From Porphyromonadaceae bacterium UBA7203 (lineage in GTDB: Bacteria; Bacteroidota; Bacteroidia; Bacteroidales; Muribaculaceae): a DNA stretch of 64,000 nt. Every line of letters begins with the position of its first letter. Position 1 is the stretch's first letter. Both the position numbers and the translations under genes were made by a program. The notes under the pieces were generated by a model, which ran no database searches, had not been told where the DNA came from, and saw nothing but the letters and a program-made list of their open reading frames with translations. The stretch spans positions 62,001-126,000 of the forward strand of contig DKUN01000017.1 of the NCBI GenBank assembly GCA_002490725.1. Reading direction: 5' to 3'. Below are positions 48,789 to 57,583 of the stretch, in pieces.

Positions 48789-51413
48789 TTACTTTCCGGT
48801 CAGAACAGAGCGAATGTCGTGAAGTTTATTGAGGGCCGCAAGCGGGGTGAGGCGATCAATGTCGATGTCGAGAATCATGTCGCGCAGCTGCGTCAGCACG
48901 GGGTCGTCGAGCTGGAAAAAGCTGAGCTGCACGCCGTCGGCCACCGTACTGGCGGCTTCCGGCTTGATGTCGGCGGCAATCTTGCGGTCGCCGCGCAGGT
49001 TGGTTTCGAGCTGGCCCAGCACCTGGTTGGCGCGGGTGACAATGGCGGCCGGCATGCCGGCGAGTTTGGCCACGTGGATGCCGAACGAGTGTTCCGAGCC
49101 GCCGCGGGCAAGTTTGCGCAGGAACACTACGCGCCCGTCTATCTCCTTGACCGACACGTTATAGTTGGCCACACGCTCAAATGTCGACTCCATTTCGTTG
49201 AGTTCATGATAGTGGGTGGCAAAGAGCGTTTTGGGGTGCATGTCACCGTGGTTGTGGAGATACTCGACAATCGACCAGGCAATGGAGATGCCGTCGTAGG
49301 TCGAGGTGCCGCGGCCCAGTTCGTCAAACAGAATCAGCGAGCGGCGGCTGAGGTTGTTGAGAATCGATGCGGCTTCGTTCATCTCGACCATGAATGTCGA
49401 TTCGCCCAGCGAGATGTTGTCGGAGGCGCCTACGCGAGTAAACACCTTGTCGACCACTCCGATATGGGCCGCCTCGGCAGCGACGAAACATCCCATCTGG
49501 GCCATGATGACGTTGAGGGCCGTCTGGCGCAGCAGGGCCGACTTACCGCTCATGTTCGGACCGGTAATCATCATGATCTGCTGCGTGTCGTTGTTCAGGG
49601 CCACTGAGTTGGCAATGTAAGGTTCGCCCGGGGGGAGCTGGCGCTCGATAACCGGGTGACGTCCCTCGGTAATCGAGAGTTCAAATGAGTCGTCGACCAC
49701 CGGACGCGTGTATTTATATTCGCGGGCCACGAGCGTGAACGACAGCAGGCAGTCGAGCCTCGCTATCAGCGACGCGTTGAGCTGAATTGCCGGAATGTAT
49801 TCGGCCAGGGCGCTGACCACCTCGCCGAAAAGGCGCTCCTCGAGCGCCAGAATGCGGTCCTGGGCGCCGAGAATCTTCTCTTCATATTCTTTCAGCTCCT
49901 GGGTTATGTAGCGTTCGGCGTTGACGAGCGTCTGCTTTCGTATCCAGTCGGCCGGCACCTTGTCTTTGTGGGTGTTGGTGACTTCGATGTAGTAGCCGAA
50001 TACGTTGTTGTAGGCGATTTTGAGCGACGTGATGCCTGTTGAGGCGATTTCGCGCTGTTGAATCTGAAGCAGGTAGTCCTTGCCCTGATAGGCAATGTCG
50101 CGCAGTTCGTCGAGCTCGGCGTTGACTCCGCGGCGCATGATGGAGCCTTTCTGGACCGACGTCGGAGCGTCGTCAACAATTTCGCGGGCAATGCGTTCGC
50201 GGATAATCGAGCAGGGGTTGAGCTGCTCGGCATAGCTGTGGAGCGTCGGCTGGCCCGAGTTGCCGCAGAGGTCGCGCACAGGGGCTATGGCGTCGAGTGC
50301 ACCGCGAAGCTGCACCACTTCGCGCGGCGTTATGCGGCCGACGGCTACTTTCGATGCCAGGCGCTCCAGGTCGCCCACCTGCTCGATCAGGCGGCGCAGT
50401 TCGTCGCGGTCGTCGGGCGAGCGGAAAAAGTGGTCTACGACGTCAAGACGCCGGTTGATGGCCGCCGGGTCGCGTAGCGGAAAGAGCATCCAGCGCTGCA
50501 GCATTCGCGCGCCCATGGGTGTTACGGTGCGGTCAAGCACCGAGCGCAGGCTCTTGCCCTCGGGTGTCATCGGTGCTACGAGCTCGAGGTTGCGGATGGT
50601 GAATTTGTCGAGGCGCACATAGCGGTCTTCTTCAATGCGTCGCAGCGAGGTGATGTGGCCCAGCAGGGTGTGTTGCGTCAGGTCGAGATAGTGGAGCACC
50701 GCGCCGGCCGCAATGATGGCCGCGGGCATGTCGTGGACGCCGAAGCCTTTGAGCGAGCCCGTTTCAAACTGTTTCAGCAGGCGGGAGTTGGCCGTATCGG
50801 CGGTGTAGATCCAGTCGTCGAGGTCAAAGGTCAGGTATTTTGCCGTCAGTTCGGCCTCAGCCTCGGCGCGGCGTCCGCGCTCGATCAGCAGCTCCTTGGG
50901 GCCGAATCCGGCCATGAGTTTGTCAACGTATTCAGGCGCTCCCTGGGCGGCGAGAAACTCGCCTGTCGAGATGTCGAGCAGAGCCAGGCCCCACACCTTG
51001 CGGTCAAGCATGTGAATGGCTGCGAGGAAGTTGTTTTCGCGGTGGTCGAGGCAGGTATCGACCATGCTGACGCCGGGGGTGACGAGTTCGGTGATGCCGC
51101 GCTTGACGAGCTTCTTGGTCAGCTTCGGGTCCTCGAGTTGCTCGCAGATGGCCACTCGCTTGCCGGCGCGCACGAGCTTGGGCAGGTATGTGTCGAGAGC
51201 ATGGTGAGGAAATCCGGCGAGTTCGACGCTTGCTGCGACGCCGTTGGCGCGGCGCGTAAGGGTGATTCCGAGAATTTCGGATGCGGCGATGGCATCGTCT
51301 GAGAAGGTTTCATAGAAGTCGCCCACACGAAAGAGCAGAACGGCATCGGGATGCTTCTGCTTCATTTCGAGATATTGTTTCATCAACGGGGTCTCAACAA
51401 TCTTCTTTGCCAT
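48789..51413 (-). CDS. mutS: DNA mismatch repair protein MutS
   Basis: MutS recognises mismatches and recruits MutL. The 874-residue product is full length. The mismatch-binding GDFYETF motif with its intercalating Phe lies near residue 32. The ATPase domain has Walker A GPNMSGKSALLRQ near 625 and the conserved DELGRGTSTYDG near 700, followed by the TH helix region. It matches MutS1 rather than MutS2, since there is no Smr domain. It is monocistronic with a perfect promoter. That promoter shares an unusual spacer sequence with the tetR-fabG promoter. Confidence 0.97.
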   Translation of the reverse strand: MAKKIVETPLMKQYLEMKQKHPDAVLLFRVGDFYETFSDDAIAASEILGITLTRRANGVAASVELAGFPHHALDTYLPKLVRAGKRVAICEQLEDPKLTKKLVKRGITELVTPGVSMVDTCLDHRENNFLAAIHMLDRKVWGLALLDISTGEFLAAQGAPEYVDKLMAGFGPKELLIERGRRAEAEAELTAKYLTFDLDDWIYTADTANSRLLKQFETGSLKGFGVHDMPAAIIAAGAVLHYLDLTQHTLLGHITSLRRIEEDRYVRLDKFTIRNLELVAPMTPEGKSLRSVLDRTVTPMGARMLQRWMLFPLRDPAAINRRLDVVDHFFRSPDDRDELRRLIEQVGDLERLASKVAVGRITPREVVQLRGALDAIAPVRDLCGNSGQPTLHSYAEQLNPCSIIRERIAREIVDDAPTSVQKGSIMRRGVNAELDELRDIAYQGKDYLLQIQQREIASTGITSLKIAYNNVFGYYIEVTNTHKDKVPADWIRKQTLVNAERYITQELKEYEEKILGAQDRILALEERLFGEVVSALAEYIPAIQLNASLIARLDCLLSFTLVAREYKYTRPVVDDSFELSITEGRHPVIERQLPPGEPYIANSVALNNDTQQIMMITGPNMSGKSALLRQTALNVIMAQMGCFVAAEAAHIGVVDKVFTRVGASDNISLGESTFMVEMNEAASILNNLSRRSLILFDELGRGTSTYDGISIAWSIVEYLHNHGDMHPKTLFATHYHELNEMESTFERVANYNVSVKEIDGRVVFLRKLARGGSEHSFGIHVAKLAGMPAAIVTRANQVLGQLETNLRGDRKIAADIKPEAASTVADGVQLSFFQLDDPVLTQLRDMILDIDIDRLTPLAALNKLHDIRSVLTGK

Positions 51414-51436
51414 AATTCAGAGGGTTTTTAACGGTT

Positions 51437-51466
51437 CAAATTTACGCATTTTCCCGCGTTTGGCAA
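51437..51466 (-). promoter_or_regulatory. Promoter of mutS
   Basis: On the minus strand TTG (51466-51464) and TAAATTTG (51444-51437) are 19 nt apart. The 32-nt stretch from the TTTTG to the -7 box matches that of the tetR promoter at 27 of 32 positions. Confidence 0.8.
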
Positions 51467-51538
51467 AATTTGGCAGGGTCGGACTCGCCGGATCGCGACG
51501 TGCCGGCAGATGGATTGGCTGAGAGGATGGGGCGGGTG

Positions 51539-52525
51539 TCAGAGGTGGCGGCGGACGGCGTCGACGATGGTGTCGGGCGCGATGCGCTCAAGGCAGGCGT
51601 AGTGGCCTATCGGGCAGGAGGGGAGTCCGGCCACCGAGCATGGCTGGCATTCAAGGTCGAGCCACACGGCGCTGTCGGCGCTTTGGCCGTAGCCGAGAAA
51701 GCCGCACTGCGGAATGGTTGAGCCCCAGACCGACACGACCGGTGTGGCCACGAGCGAGGCCAGGTGCATATTGGCGGAGTCCATGGTGACCATGACGCTG
51801 AGCCGGCTCATGGCGCGGAGTTCATCTTCGAGCGTCAGCTTGCCGGCCAGGGAGTTGAGGGCGGGATTGCGTTCAACCCACTGCTGGAGCTGTCGCTGCT
51901 CGTGGCCGCGGGCGCCGAAAAGGGTCACGGCGATGCCTGAGTCGGTGAGCTTGCGCGCAACCTGCTCCATCAGCTCGGGCGGATAGGTTTTGGTCGAGTA
52001 GCGTGCAAAGGGCGCTATGCCCACGCCCGAGCGCGGTTCGGCCGAGGGGAAGAAGCCGTCAAAGTTGACTGCCGCCGGGTAGCCGAGCCGGCTGAACACG
52101 TCGGCGTAGCGGTCAATATAGTTGGTCTGGAAGGTGCGCTCTTTGTTGTCGGTCAGTTTTTTGCGCGCGCGTCGGTCTTTGTTGACGGTTTCGACGGGGA
52201 GTTTGCCCAGGCGGAGAGCCATGCGTATGGCGCGCGTGCGGATAACGTCGTGAAGGTCGGCTACGGCGGTGAAGCCTTTGTTTTTCAGCGTGCTGATAAA
52301 GGCAAGCAGTTCCTTGATGCTTCCGGCCTCGAAGTCAATGAAACTGATGTTGGCGGGCGCGTCGATAAACAGGCGCCTGAAAAACGGGCGCGTGACGACC
52401 GTTAGCCGCAACGAGGGGTAACGGCGCGCCACGCTGTAGATGACGGGCAGCGTCATTGCTACGTCGCCCAGGGCCGAGAGCCTGAGCACCAATATGTTGT
52501 CAGTGCCGGTCAATTTAGACTTCAT
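51539..52525 (-). CDS. Glycosyltransferase family 9 (heptosyltransferase-like)
   Basis: A 328-residue GT9-family enzyme that adds a heptose or other sugar to the lipopolysaccharide core from the cytoplasmic face. Family signs include the N-terminal LVLRLSALGDVAMTLPV, with the conserved Gly-Asp near residue 20, the DLHDVIRTR segment near 92 and the C-terminal nucleotide-sugar site around VMVTMDSANMHLAS and VSVWGST near 245-270. Bacteroidetes often use GT9 enzymes with non-heptose donors, so the sugar cannot be stated. Its start overlaps the kdsB stop (ATGA), making it the last gene of the hisS-to-core operon. Confidence 0.88.
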   Translation of the reverse strand: MKSKLTGTDNILVLRLSALGDVAMTLPVIYSVARRYPSLRLTVVTRPFFRRLFIDAPANISFIDFEAGSIKELLAFISTLKNKGFTAVADLHDVIRTRAIRMALRLGKLPVETVNKDRRARKKLTDNKERTFQTNYIDRYADVFSRLGYPAAVNFDGFFPSAEPRSGVGIAPFARYSTKTYPPELMEQVARKLTDSGIAVTLFGARGHEQRQLQQWVERNPALNSLAGKLTLEDELRAMSRLSVMVTMDSANMHLASLVATPVVSVWGSTIPQCGFLGYGQSADSAVWLDLECQPCSVAGLPSCPIGHYACLERIAPDTIVDAVRRHL

Positions 52526-53256
52526 TTAACCGCGAGTGAGCGGATGTAGTTTTCAACGCCTTCGATATCTTTGCGGTTGTCGACGCTGAGCGACTTGCAG
52601 TGGCAGTTGAAATAGTAGATGGGCACGTGGTTCTCGATGAAACGGAACGAGTCGTTCTCCTCGACCTTTTCAATGGGGCCGCGGGGAGTGTTGTGGTAGA
52701 ACTCGAGCGCCTTGCGTGTAAAAGCGCCTACGCCCACAAATTTATGGTAGATGACGTCGAGCGAGCCTTTGGGGTAGGGAATCGGGCTGCGCGAAATGAA
52801 GAGGCAGCGGTTGTCGGCGGCGGTGACGATTTTCAGGTTGGTTGAGTCGACAACCTCGACGGGGTTGGAAAAGTCGGTCATCAGATTTGACACGTAGAGT
52901 TCGTCGGCGTTGAGATTGTCGGGGATGCATTGAACTATAGCCTCTTCGGTGAGCAGGGGTTCGTCGCCGTTGACCATCACGTAGAGGTCGGCTTCAACCT
53001 TAGTCGACACTTCGTAGAGGCGTTCGGTTGCGGTTTCGTGGTCGCTTGAGGTCATGATTACGGGAGCGCCGAAGCTTTTGCAGCATTCGGCAATCTTTTC
53101 GGAGTCAGTGGCAACGTAGACGGCGTCGAAACGTTTCACTTCGGAGCAATGGGTGTAGACCCACTGTATCATGGGCTTGCCGAGAATCAGCGCAAGGGGT
53201 TTCTCGAAGAAACGGCTGCTTTCGGCGCGGGCGGGAATTACGCAAACGATTTTCAT
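52522..53256 (-). CDS. kdsB: CMP-Kdo synthetase (3-deoxy-manno-octulosonate cytidylyltransferase)
   Basis: KdsB activates Kdo by coupling it to CMP, the form used by WaaA. The 244-residue protein starts KIVCVIPARAESSRFFEKPL, where the ARxxSxRxxxKP nucleotide-binding pattern is recognisable. It has VVNGDEPLL-type VMVNGDEPLL near residue 92 and ends in the conserved NRKDIEGVENY helix. Size is normal. It lies between the LpxL-like acyltransferase and the GT9 gene and shares the transcript with waaA, its functional partner. That arrangement supports the role. Confidence 0.95.
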   Translation of the reverse strand: MKIVCVIPARAESSRFFEKPLALILGKPMIQWVYTHCSEVKRFDAVYVATDSEKIAECCKSFGAPVIMTSSDHETATERLYEVSTKVEADLYVMVNGDEPLLTEEAIVQCIPDNLNADELYVSNLMTDFSNPVEVVDSTNLKIVTAADNRCLFISRSPIPYPKGSLDVIYHKFVGVGAFTRKALEFYHNTPRGPIEKVEENDSFRFIENHVPIYYFNCHCKSLSVDNRKDIEGVENYIRSLAVK

Positions 53257-53271
53257 ATGTGATGTGTTATT

Positions 53272-54150
53272 TTATTGATTTTCAAATTCATGGTCGAGCT
53301 GTCCGGCCCAGCGCTTGTGTGTCCAGAGCCATAGCGCAGGGTCGCGTCTGATTGTCTGCTCGAGCATGCGCAGGTATCCGACGTTGACGGGATAGGTCTT
53401 TTCGTCCGGGTCGGGCACCACGGGCTTGAGGGTCAGGCGGGTGCGTCCGCGGCCAATGCTTTCAATGTCTATGTAGTAATAAACGGCGTCGATGCGTCGG
53501 CCAATCTCCTCGCCGCCGGGAGTGTAGGCCGTGGGCAGACCGAGGAAGCGGGTCCAGTGCAGAAAGTTGCCGTTTGGGCGCTGGTCGGCTATGAATCCCG
53601 TGCAAGTCAGGATGCCGCGCCTGTGAGCGCGTATGAGATGCAGAAACGCGTGTTCCTGATTTATATTGTCGGCGCCGAAGCGGCTGCGTATTTTCTCCAG
53701 AACGGTGTGGCCCAGCGGATTGTGGGCGGGTTTGTAAATCTGGCCTTTGACATAGTCGTCGGGAATGGCCCAGACAATGGTTGGCACGAGCTCCCAGTTG
53801 CCGTAGTGGCCTAAAAAGAGCACTACCGAGCGGCGGGCGTCGCGGTCGGCCTCGAGTTGTTCCCAGCCGACGAATTCCACTTTTTTGCGCAGCGAGGCGT
53901 CAGAAACGTGGAGCAGCTTCACCGTCTCGACCAGCGAGTCGGCCAGATGGCGATAGAATTTAAATGCGATACGCTTGCGCTGCCTGACGGTCATTTCCGG
54001 AAAGGCGAGCGCGAGGTTTTCCATCACTACTTTGTATCTGTAGAGGCGGAAAGTAAAGGCAATGCAGGCGAGCATTGAGCTGATGGCATAGAGCAGCCAC
54101 CATGGCAGGTAGCTGATGGCCATGCAGGTGTTGAATATCAGTCGTTCCAT
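53272..54150 (-). CDS. LpxL-like lipid A acyltransferase
   Basis: A 292-residue membrane-associated enzyme of the LpxL/HtrB family, which adds secondary acyl chains to Kdo-lipid A. The ATG at 54150 gives a single N-terminal membrane helix (ISYLPWWLLYAISSMLACI); the longer upstream frame lies inside waaA and lacks similarity. The acyltransferase H-x4-D/E motif is GHYGNWE near residue 110, and DQRPNG near 192 matches the expected block. It overlaps waaA by 13 bp and precedes kdsB by 15 bp. The genes for Kdo activation, Kdo transfer and acylation are therefore co-expressed. Confidence 0.9.
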   Translation of the reverse strand: MERLIFNTCMAISYLPWWLLYAISSMLACIAFTFRLYRYKVVMENLALAFPEMTVRQRKRIAFKFYRHLADSLVETVKLLHVSDASLRKKVEFVGWEQLEADRDARRSVVLFLGHYGNWELVPTIVWAIPDDYVKGQIYKPAHNPLGHTVLEKIRSRFGADNINQEHAFLHLIRAHRRGILTCTGFIADQRPNGNFLHWTRFLGLPTAYTPGGEEIGRRIDAVYYYIDIESIGRGRTRLTLKPVVPDPDEKTYPVNVGYLRMLEQTIRRDPALWLWTHKRWAGQLDHEFENQ

Positions 54151-55403
54151 CGTTTTGCGGATTCGAGAACGGTTGTGACTATGCGTGATGTCGCGCCGGC
54201 CTGTTCTTGACAGAATTTTTTGGCGGTGGCGCGTATTCGGTCGAGCTCGGCCTCGGGGGCTGAGAACCAGTGGTTGGCCCATGCGGCGAACTCATCGGGG
54301 GTAGAGGTTGTCGATGCGATGCCCAGGCGCGTCAGTACGCGTGCAAGTATTTTGCGTTCGGTGCGCGGGCCGAATGCAATCGGAAGGCCGTAGACCGAGG
54401 CTTCGACAATGCTGTGGAGCTGGCGGGTGAATCCGCCGCCGATGTAGGCCATGGCGCCGAGGCGGTAAAGGTAGGCGAGCTGGCCTATGTTGTCAACAAT
54501 CATGACGTGTTCGGTCATGTCGGGGGTGTAGTCGCTGAGGCGGCGCGAGGGCACGGTGAGTGCGTTTTCGACGCGGCGCAGGTGGGCGTTGTCGATTTCG
54601 TGGGGCACGAGCAGATAGCGCCTGTCGGGGTGGGCGTTGATTTCGGGAGCAATGAGTTCGAGGTCGGCGTCGTTGTGTATGCTGCCGCAGACGAGGGTGC
54701 GTCCTGCCGAGCAGAATTTGCTCAGATGTTCGTTTGTCCAGTCTGTCTGGCTGATGCCCAAGGCGTTGTCGACCAGCGGGTCACCCTCGGCCGATGCGCG
54801 GTCAAAGCCGATTTTGCGCAGAGTGTCGACCGAGTTGCTGTTGAGGCAGAAAATGCGTGAGTATGCGCTGAGCGAGCGGCGAAACACGCTTCCGGCTATC
54901 GGGTTGAAATGAGGCGCCGATTCGGTGAAGATGCACGACACGAGAAATGCCGGAATATTGTGGCGCTTGAGTTCAAAGAGGAAGTTCGGCCAGTATTCAC
55001 TGACCATGAAAAGCGCCGCCGAGGGCTTGAACAGGCCTATCAGACGGCGCGCGTTTGAGGGAGTGTCGAGCGGCAGGTAACCTATAAAGTCGGCCATGTC
55101 GTTTCGGCGTTGGCGCAGAGTCTCCACTCCTGTCGACGAGAAGAAGGTAAGGGCAATGCGCGCCTGCGGACGTCGCTTTTTGATTTCGGCCATAATGGGC
55201 CTGGCAATGGCATATTCGCCGAGCGAGGCGCAGTGAAACCAGTAGTTTTCACTGCCGGCCTTGAATTCGGCGGCGTGTTTCAGGGCGGTTGCCTGGCCGT
55301 TGATGAATTTGCGCGTCTTGCCGTGTCCGGCCATAGAGTCGGGCACCATGCTTGCTGCCGAAATCAGTCCTTTGGCGCAGCGCAAAACCGTGTTATAAAG
55401 CAT
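54138..55403 (-). CDS. waaA: Kdo transferase
   Basis: WaaA (KdtA) transfers Kdo from CMP-Kdo to lipid IVA at the inner membrane. The 421-residue product begins MLYNTVLRCAKGLISAAS. An ATG two codons earlier (55409) is also possible; both fall inside the end of the upstream gene. Family motifs include WFHCASLGEYAIARP near residue 55, FMVSEYWPNF near 130 and the C-terminal YIGGGFTRQLHSIVEASVYG-type donor site near 320-340. Length is typical. It sits in the hisS-alkD-like-waaA-lpxL-kdsB-GT9 operon, overlapping both neighbours. Confidence 0.94.
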   Translation of the reverse strand: MLYNTVLRCAKGLISAASMVPDSMAGHGKTRKFINGQATALKHAAEFKAGSENYWFHCASLGEYAIARPIMAEIKKRRPQARIALTFFSSTGVETLRQRRNDMADFIGYLPLDTPSNARRLIGLFKPSAALFMVSEYWPNFLFELKRHNIPAFLVSCIFTESAPHFNPIAGSVFRRSLSAYSRIFCLNSNSVDTLRKIGFDRASAEGDPLVDNALGISQTDWTNEHLSKFCSAGRTLVCGSIHNDADLELIAPEINAHPDRRYLLVPHEIDNAHLRRVENALTVPSRRLSDYTPDMTEHVMIVDNIGQLAYLYRLGAMAYIGGGFTRQLHSIVEASVYGLPIAFGPRTERKILARVLTRLGIASTTSTPDEFAAWANHWFSAPEAELDRIRATAKKFCQEQAGATSRIVTTVLESAKRWND

Positions 55404-55920
55404 CTGCATCAGCAAGTTCTGATCTGATTTGGCGCACCGTGGCGTCGGTTAGCGGATGGAATGGAACGGCCTCGACGGCGCGGGCCGCGGCTTTGGCTGC
55501 CTCGGGCTCGGGCATCAGGTTCAGCAGGAGCCTGAGGGCGGCGTAACGGGTCAGCGGTGTGTCGGAACCGAGGGCGCGTTCGGCCGCCGCGAGGGCTCCG
55601 GGGCAGCGTCGCAACAGTCTGTGGCAGGCCACGTCGGCCTCCTCGACCGAGCGGAACTCTTCGAGCCGCGCAAGGTGGCCGGCCTCGGAGGGATCGCTGA
55701 TCATCGGTGCCAGCAGCCTCGATTCGCGGCAGTCGGTGTCGGCCCAGAGCTGTGCGGCGAGGTCGGCGTCGATGCCCGCACGGTCGGCAATAGCCTTGAT
55801 CTGAGGCAGGTTGAGGCCGAAGATTATGCGGTGAGGCAACGCGCATTGCTTTCGCAGCATGTCGGCGAGCAGGCCGTTGCGCAGCGCAAAAAACTGTTGC
55901 TTAACCTCGCGGATTTCCAT
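55393..55920 (-). CDS. AlkD-like HEAT-repeat protein
   Basis: A 175-residue helical protein with similarity to the DNA alkylation repair (AlkD) fold, a HEAT-like superhelix. The phrases LNLPQIKAIA, LWADTDCRESRLLAPMI and a following helix series match that family. True AlkD glycosylases are about 230 residues and rely on specific Asp/Trp residues. This one is shorter, so it may lack glycosylase activity and be a general HEAT-repeat protein. It lies 18 bp after hisS and overlaps the start of waaA. No repair gene is adjacent to support a DNA role. Confidence 0.65.
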   Translation of the reverse strand: MEIREVKQQFFALRNGLLADMLRKQCALPHRIIFGLNLPQIKAIADRAGIDADLAAQLWADTDCRESRLLAPMISDPSEAGHLARLEEFRSVEEADVACHRLLRRCPGALAAAERALGSDTPLTRYAALRLLLNLMPEPEAAKAAARAVEAVPFHPLTDATVRQIRSELADADAL

Positions 55921-55938
55921 GATGATGCGGAGTGTTTC

Positions 55939-57306
55939 TTATTTCAGAAGCGCTGCAGCCTGGTCAACGCTGACAAGTTGCTGCTCGCCGGTGAGCATGT
56001 TCTTGAGGGTCATTTTGTTGGCGGCAAGCTCGCTTTCGCCCACAATGGCTACGAAGGGAATCGACTTGGCGTCGGCGTAGCCCATCTGCTTTTTCATTTT
56101 GGCGGCGTCGGGATAGATTTCGGCCGCAATGCCTTCGGCACGGAGCTGTTTCATCATGGCCATGGATGCGGCGGCCTCGGCCGCGCCCATGTTGAGGAAC
56201 AGTACTTTGGCTCCGGTGAGCAGTTCAGAGGGGTAAAGGTCGAGCTGGTTGAGCACGTCGTAGATTCGGTCGGCGCCGAAGCTGATGCCGACGCCGCTGA
56301 GGCCGGGCATGCCGAACACTCCGGTGAGGTTGTCGTATCGGCCGCCGCCCGTAATCGAGCCGATGGCCACGTCTTTGGCCTTGACTTCGATGATGGCGCC
56401 GGTATAGTAGTTGAGTCCGCGGGCCAGCGATACGTCAAGGTCGAGTTCGGCCCGGAGTCCGAGGTCCGTGACGCCGTTGACGATTGTGCGGAGTTCTTCG
56501 ACACCGCGAGCACCCTCTTCGACGTCTTTCAGCAGGTCGGCGAGAGCTTCGAGGCGTTGGTCGATGCTGCCGCCGATTGCCAGAATCGGCTCGAGAGCTG
56601 CAACGGCTTCGGGGGTGAGTCCGCGCTCGGTGAGTTCGGCCTTGACGGCGTCGAGGCCGATTTTGTCGAGTTTGTCGATGGCCACGGTAATGTCAATCAT
56701 CTTGTCGGGGAAGCCGATCAGAGTGGCTATGCCGGCGAGTACCTTGCGGTTGTTGAGCTTGATGGCAATGTTGATGCCGAGGCGCGCAAAGACTTCATCG
56801 ATGAGCTGAATCAGTTCGACTTCGTTGAGCAGCGAGTCGGAGCCTACAATGTCGGCGTCGCACTGATAGAACTCTCTGTAGCGACCCTTCTGGGGGCGGT
56901 CGGCGCGCCATACGGGCTGAATCTGATAGCGTTTGAAGGGCATCTGCAGGTCGTTGCGGTGCATGACGACGAAGCGCGCGAAGGGCACTGTCAGGTCATA
57001 GCGCAGACCTTTCTCGCAGAGCTGGCCGGTGAGTTTGCCCCACTGGCCTTCGGGGTTGTCGATGAGAGTGCGGTCCACTCCGCGCAGAAAGTCGCCCGAG
57101 TTCAGAATCTTGAAGAGCAGTTTGTCGCCCTCCTCGCCATACTTGCCCATCAGGGTCGAGAGGTTTTCCATTGCGGGAGTTTCAATCGGGGCGAAGCCAT
57201 AGAGGCGGAACACCGAGCGGATGGTGTCGAAAATATAGTTGCGCCGCGCCATTTCGGCGGGCGTGAAGTCGCGTGTACCTTTGGGTATTGAGGGTTTCAT
57301 GTTCAA
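55939..57306 (-). CDS. hisS: Histidine--tRNA ligase
   Basis: HisRS charges tRNA-His. The 455-residue class II synthetase begins KPSIPKGTRDFTPAEMARR, containing the PxGTRDxxP start signature. Motif 2 is visible as VWRADRPQKGRYREFYQCD near residue 115. The histidine-specific loop follows near RGLNYYTGAIIEV at 295-308, and the C-terminal anticodon domain ends the protein. Size is normal. It is the first gene of a six-gene unit going on to lipopolysaccharide genes and has a perfect promoter 62 bp upstream. Confidence 0.97.
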   Translation of the reverse strand: MNMKPSIPKGTRDFTPAEMARRNYIFDTIRSVFRLYGFAPIETPAMENLSTLMGKYGEEGDKLLFKILNSGDFLRGVDRTLIDNPEGQWGKLTGQLCEKGLRYDLTVPFARFVVMHRNDLQMPFKRYQIQPVWRADRPQKGRYREFYQCDADIVGSDSLLNEVELIQLIDEVFARLGINIAIKLNNRKVLAGIATLIGFPDKMIDITVAIDKLDKIGLDAVKAELTERGLTPEAVAALEPILAIGGSIDQRLEALADLLKDVEEGARGVEELRTIVNGVTDLGLRAELDLDVSLARGLNYYTGAIIEVKAKDVAIGSITGGGRYDNLTGVFGMPGLSGVGISFGADRIYDVLNQLDLYPSELLTGAKVLFLNMGAAEAAASMAMMKQLRAEGIAAEIYPDAAKMKKQMGYADAKSIPFVAIVGESELAANKMTLKNMLTGEQQLVSVDQAAALLK

Positions 57307-57368
57307 TGGATTAAGAGTTCGCCGTGCGTAATCTTAAAAGGGTTATGGTTGGATTGGTTGTAATAGCG

Positions 57369-57399
57369 CAAATTTACTAATAATTCCCGACTTGACCAA
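57369..57399 (-). promoter_or_regulatory. Promoter of the hisS-waaA-kdsB operon
   Basis: On the minus strand TTG (57399-57397) and TAAATTTG (57376-57369) are 20 nt apart, a full consensus match. The remaining gap up to thyA (57400-57583) holds no gene I can support; a TTG-initiated frame of 69 codons there crosses this promoter and is probably spurious. Confidence 0.8.
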
Positions 57400-57583
57400 G
57401 TCCGGGGCCAAAGAGCTCCTTTGTGTCATGAGGGGCACACTTTCGCTGTCGATGAGTCTTTGCGGAGAAAGCAGAGCCCCGGCCGGGATTGGCTGCACGG
57501 CGGCCGCGCAGGCGGTCAGCGATGCCGACGCAGCGGCAAGACAGGGACGCAATGATTCGTAATGACTGATAATCAGGATTGAA

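Noticed and set aside
55456..57291. Long plus-strand frame opposite hisS and the AlkD-like gene (611 codons)
   Set aside because: An antisense shadow over well-identified genes, crossing a gene boundary; its composition (Gly/Val/Phe-rich) is typical of reverse-frame artefacts in GC-rich DNA.
57343..57552. 69-codon TTG-initiated frame resembling a small lipoprotein (LTAC) after thyA
   Set aside because: It runs across the hisS promoter and ends inside its leader, has no ATG start, and the lipobox-like string is short enough to be chance. It is not a dihydrofolate reductase remnant as far as I can see.
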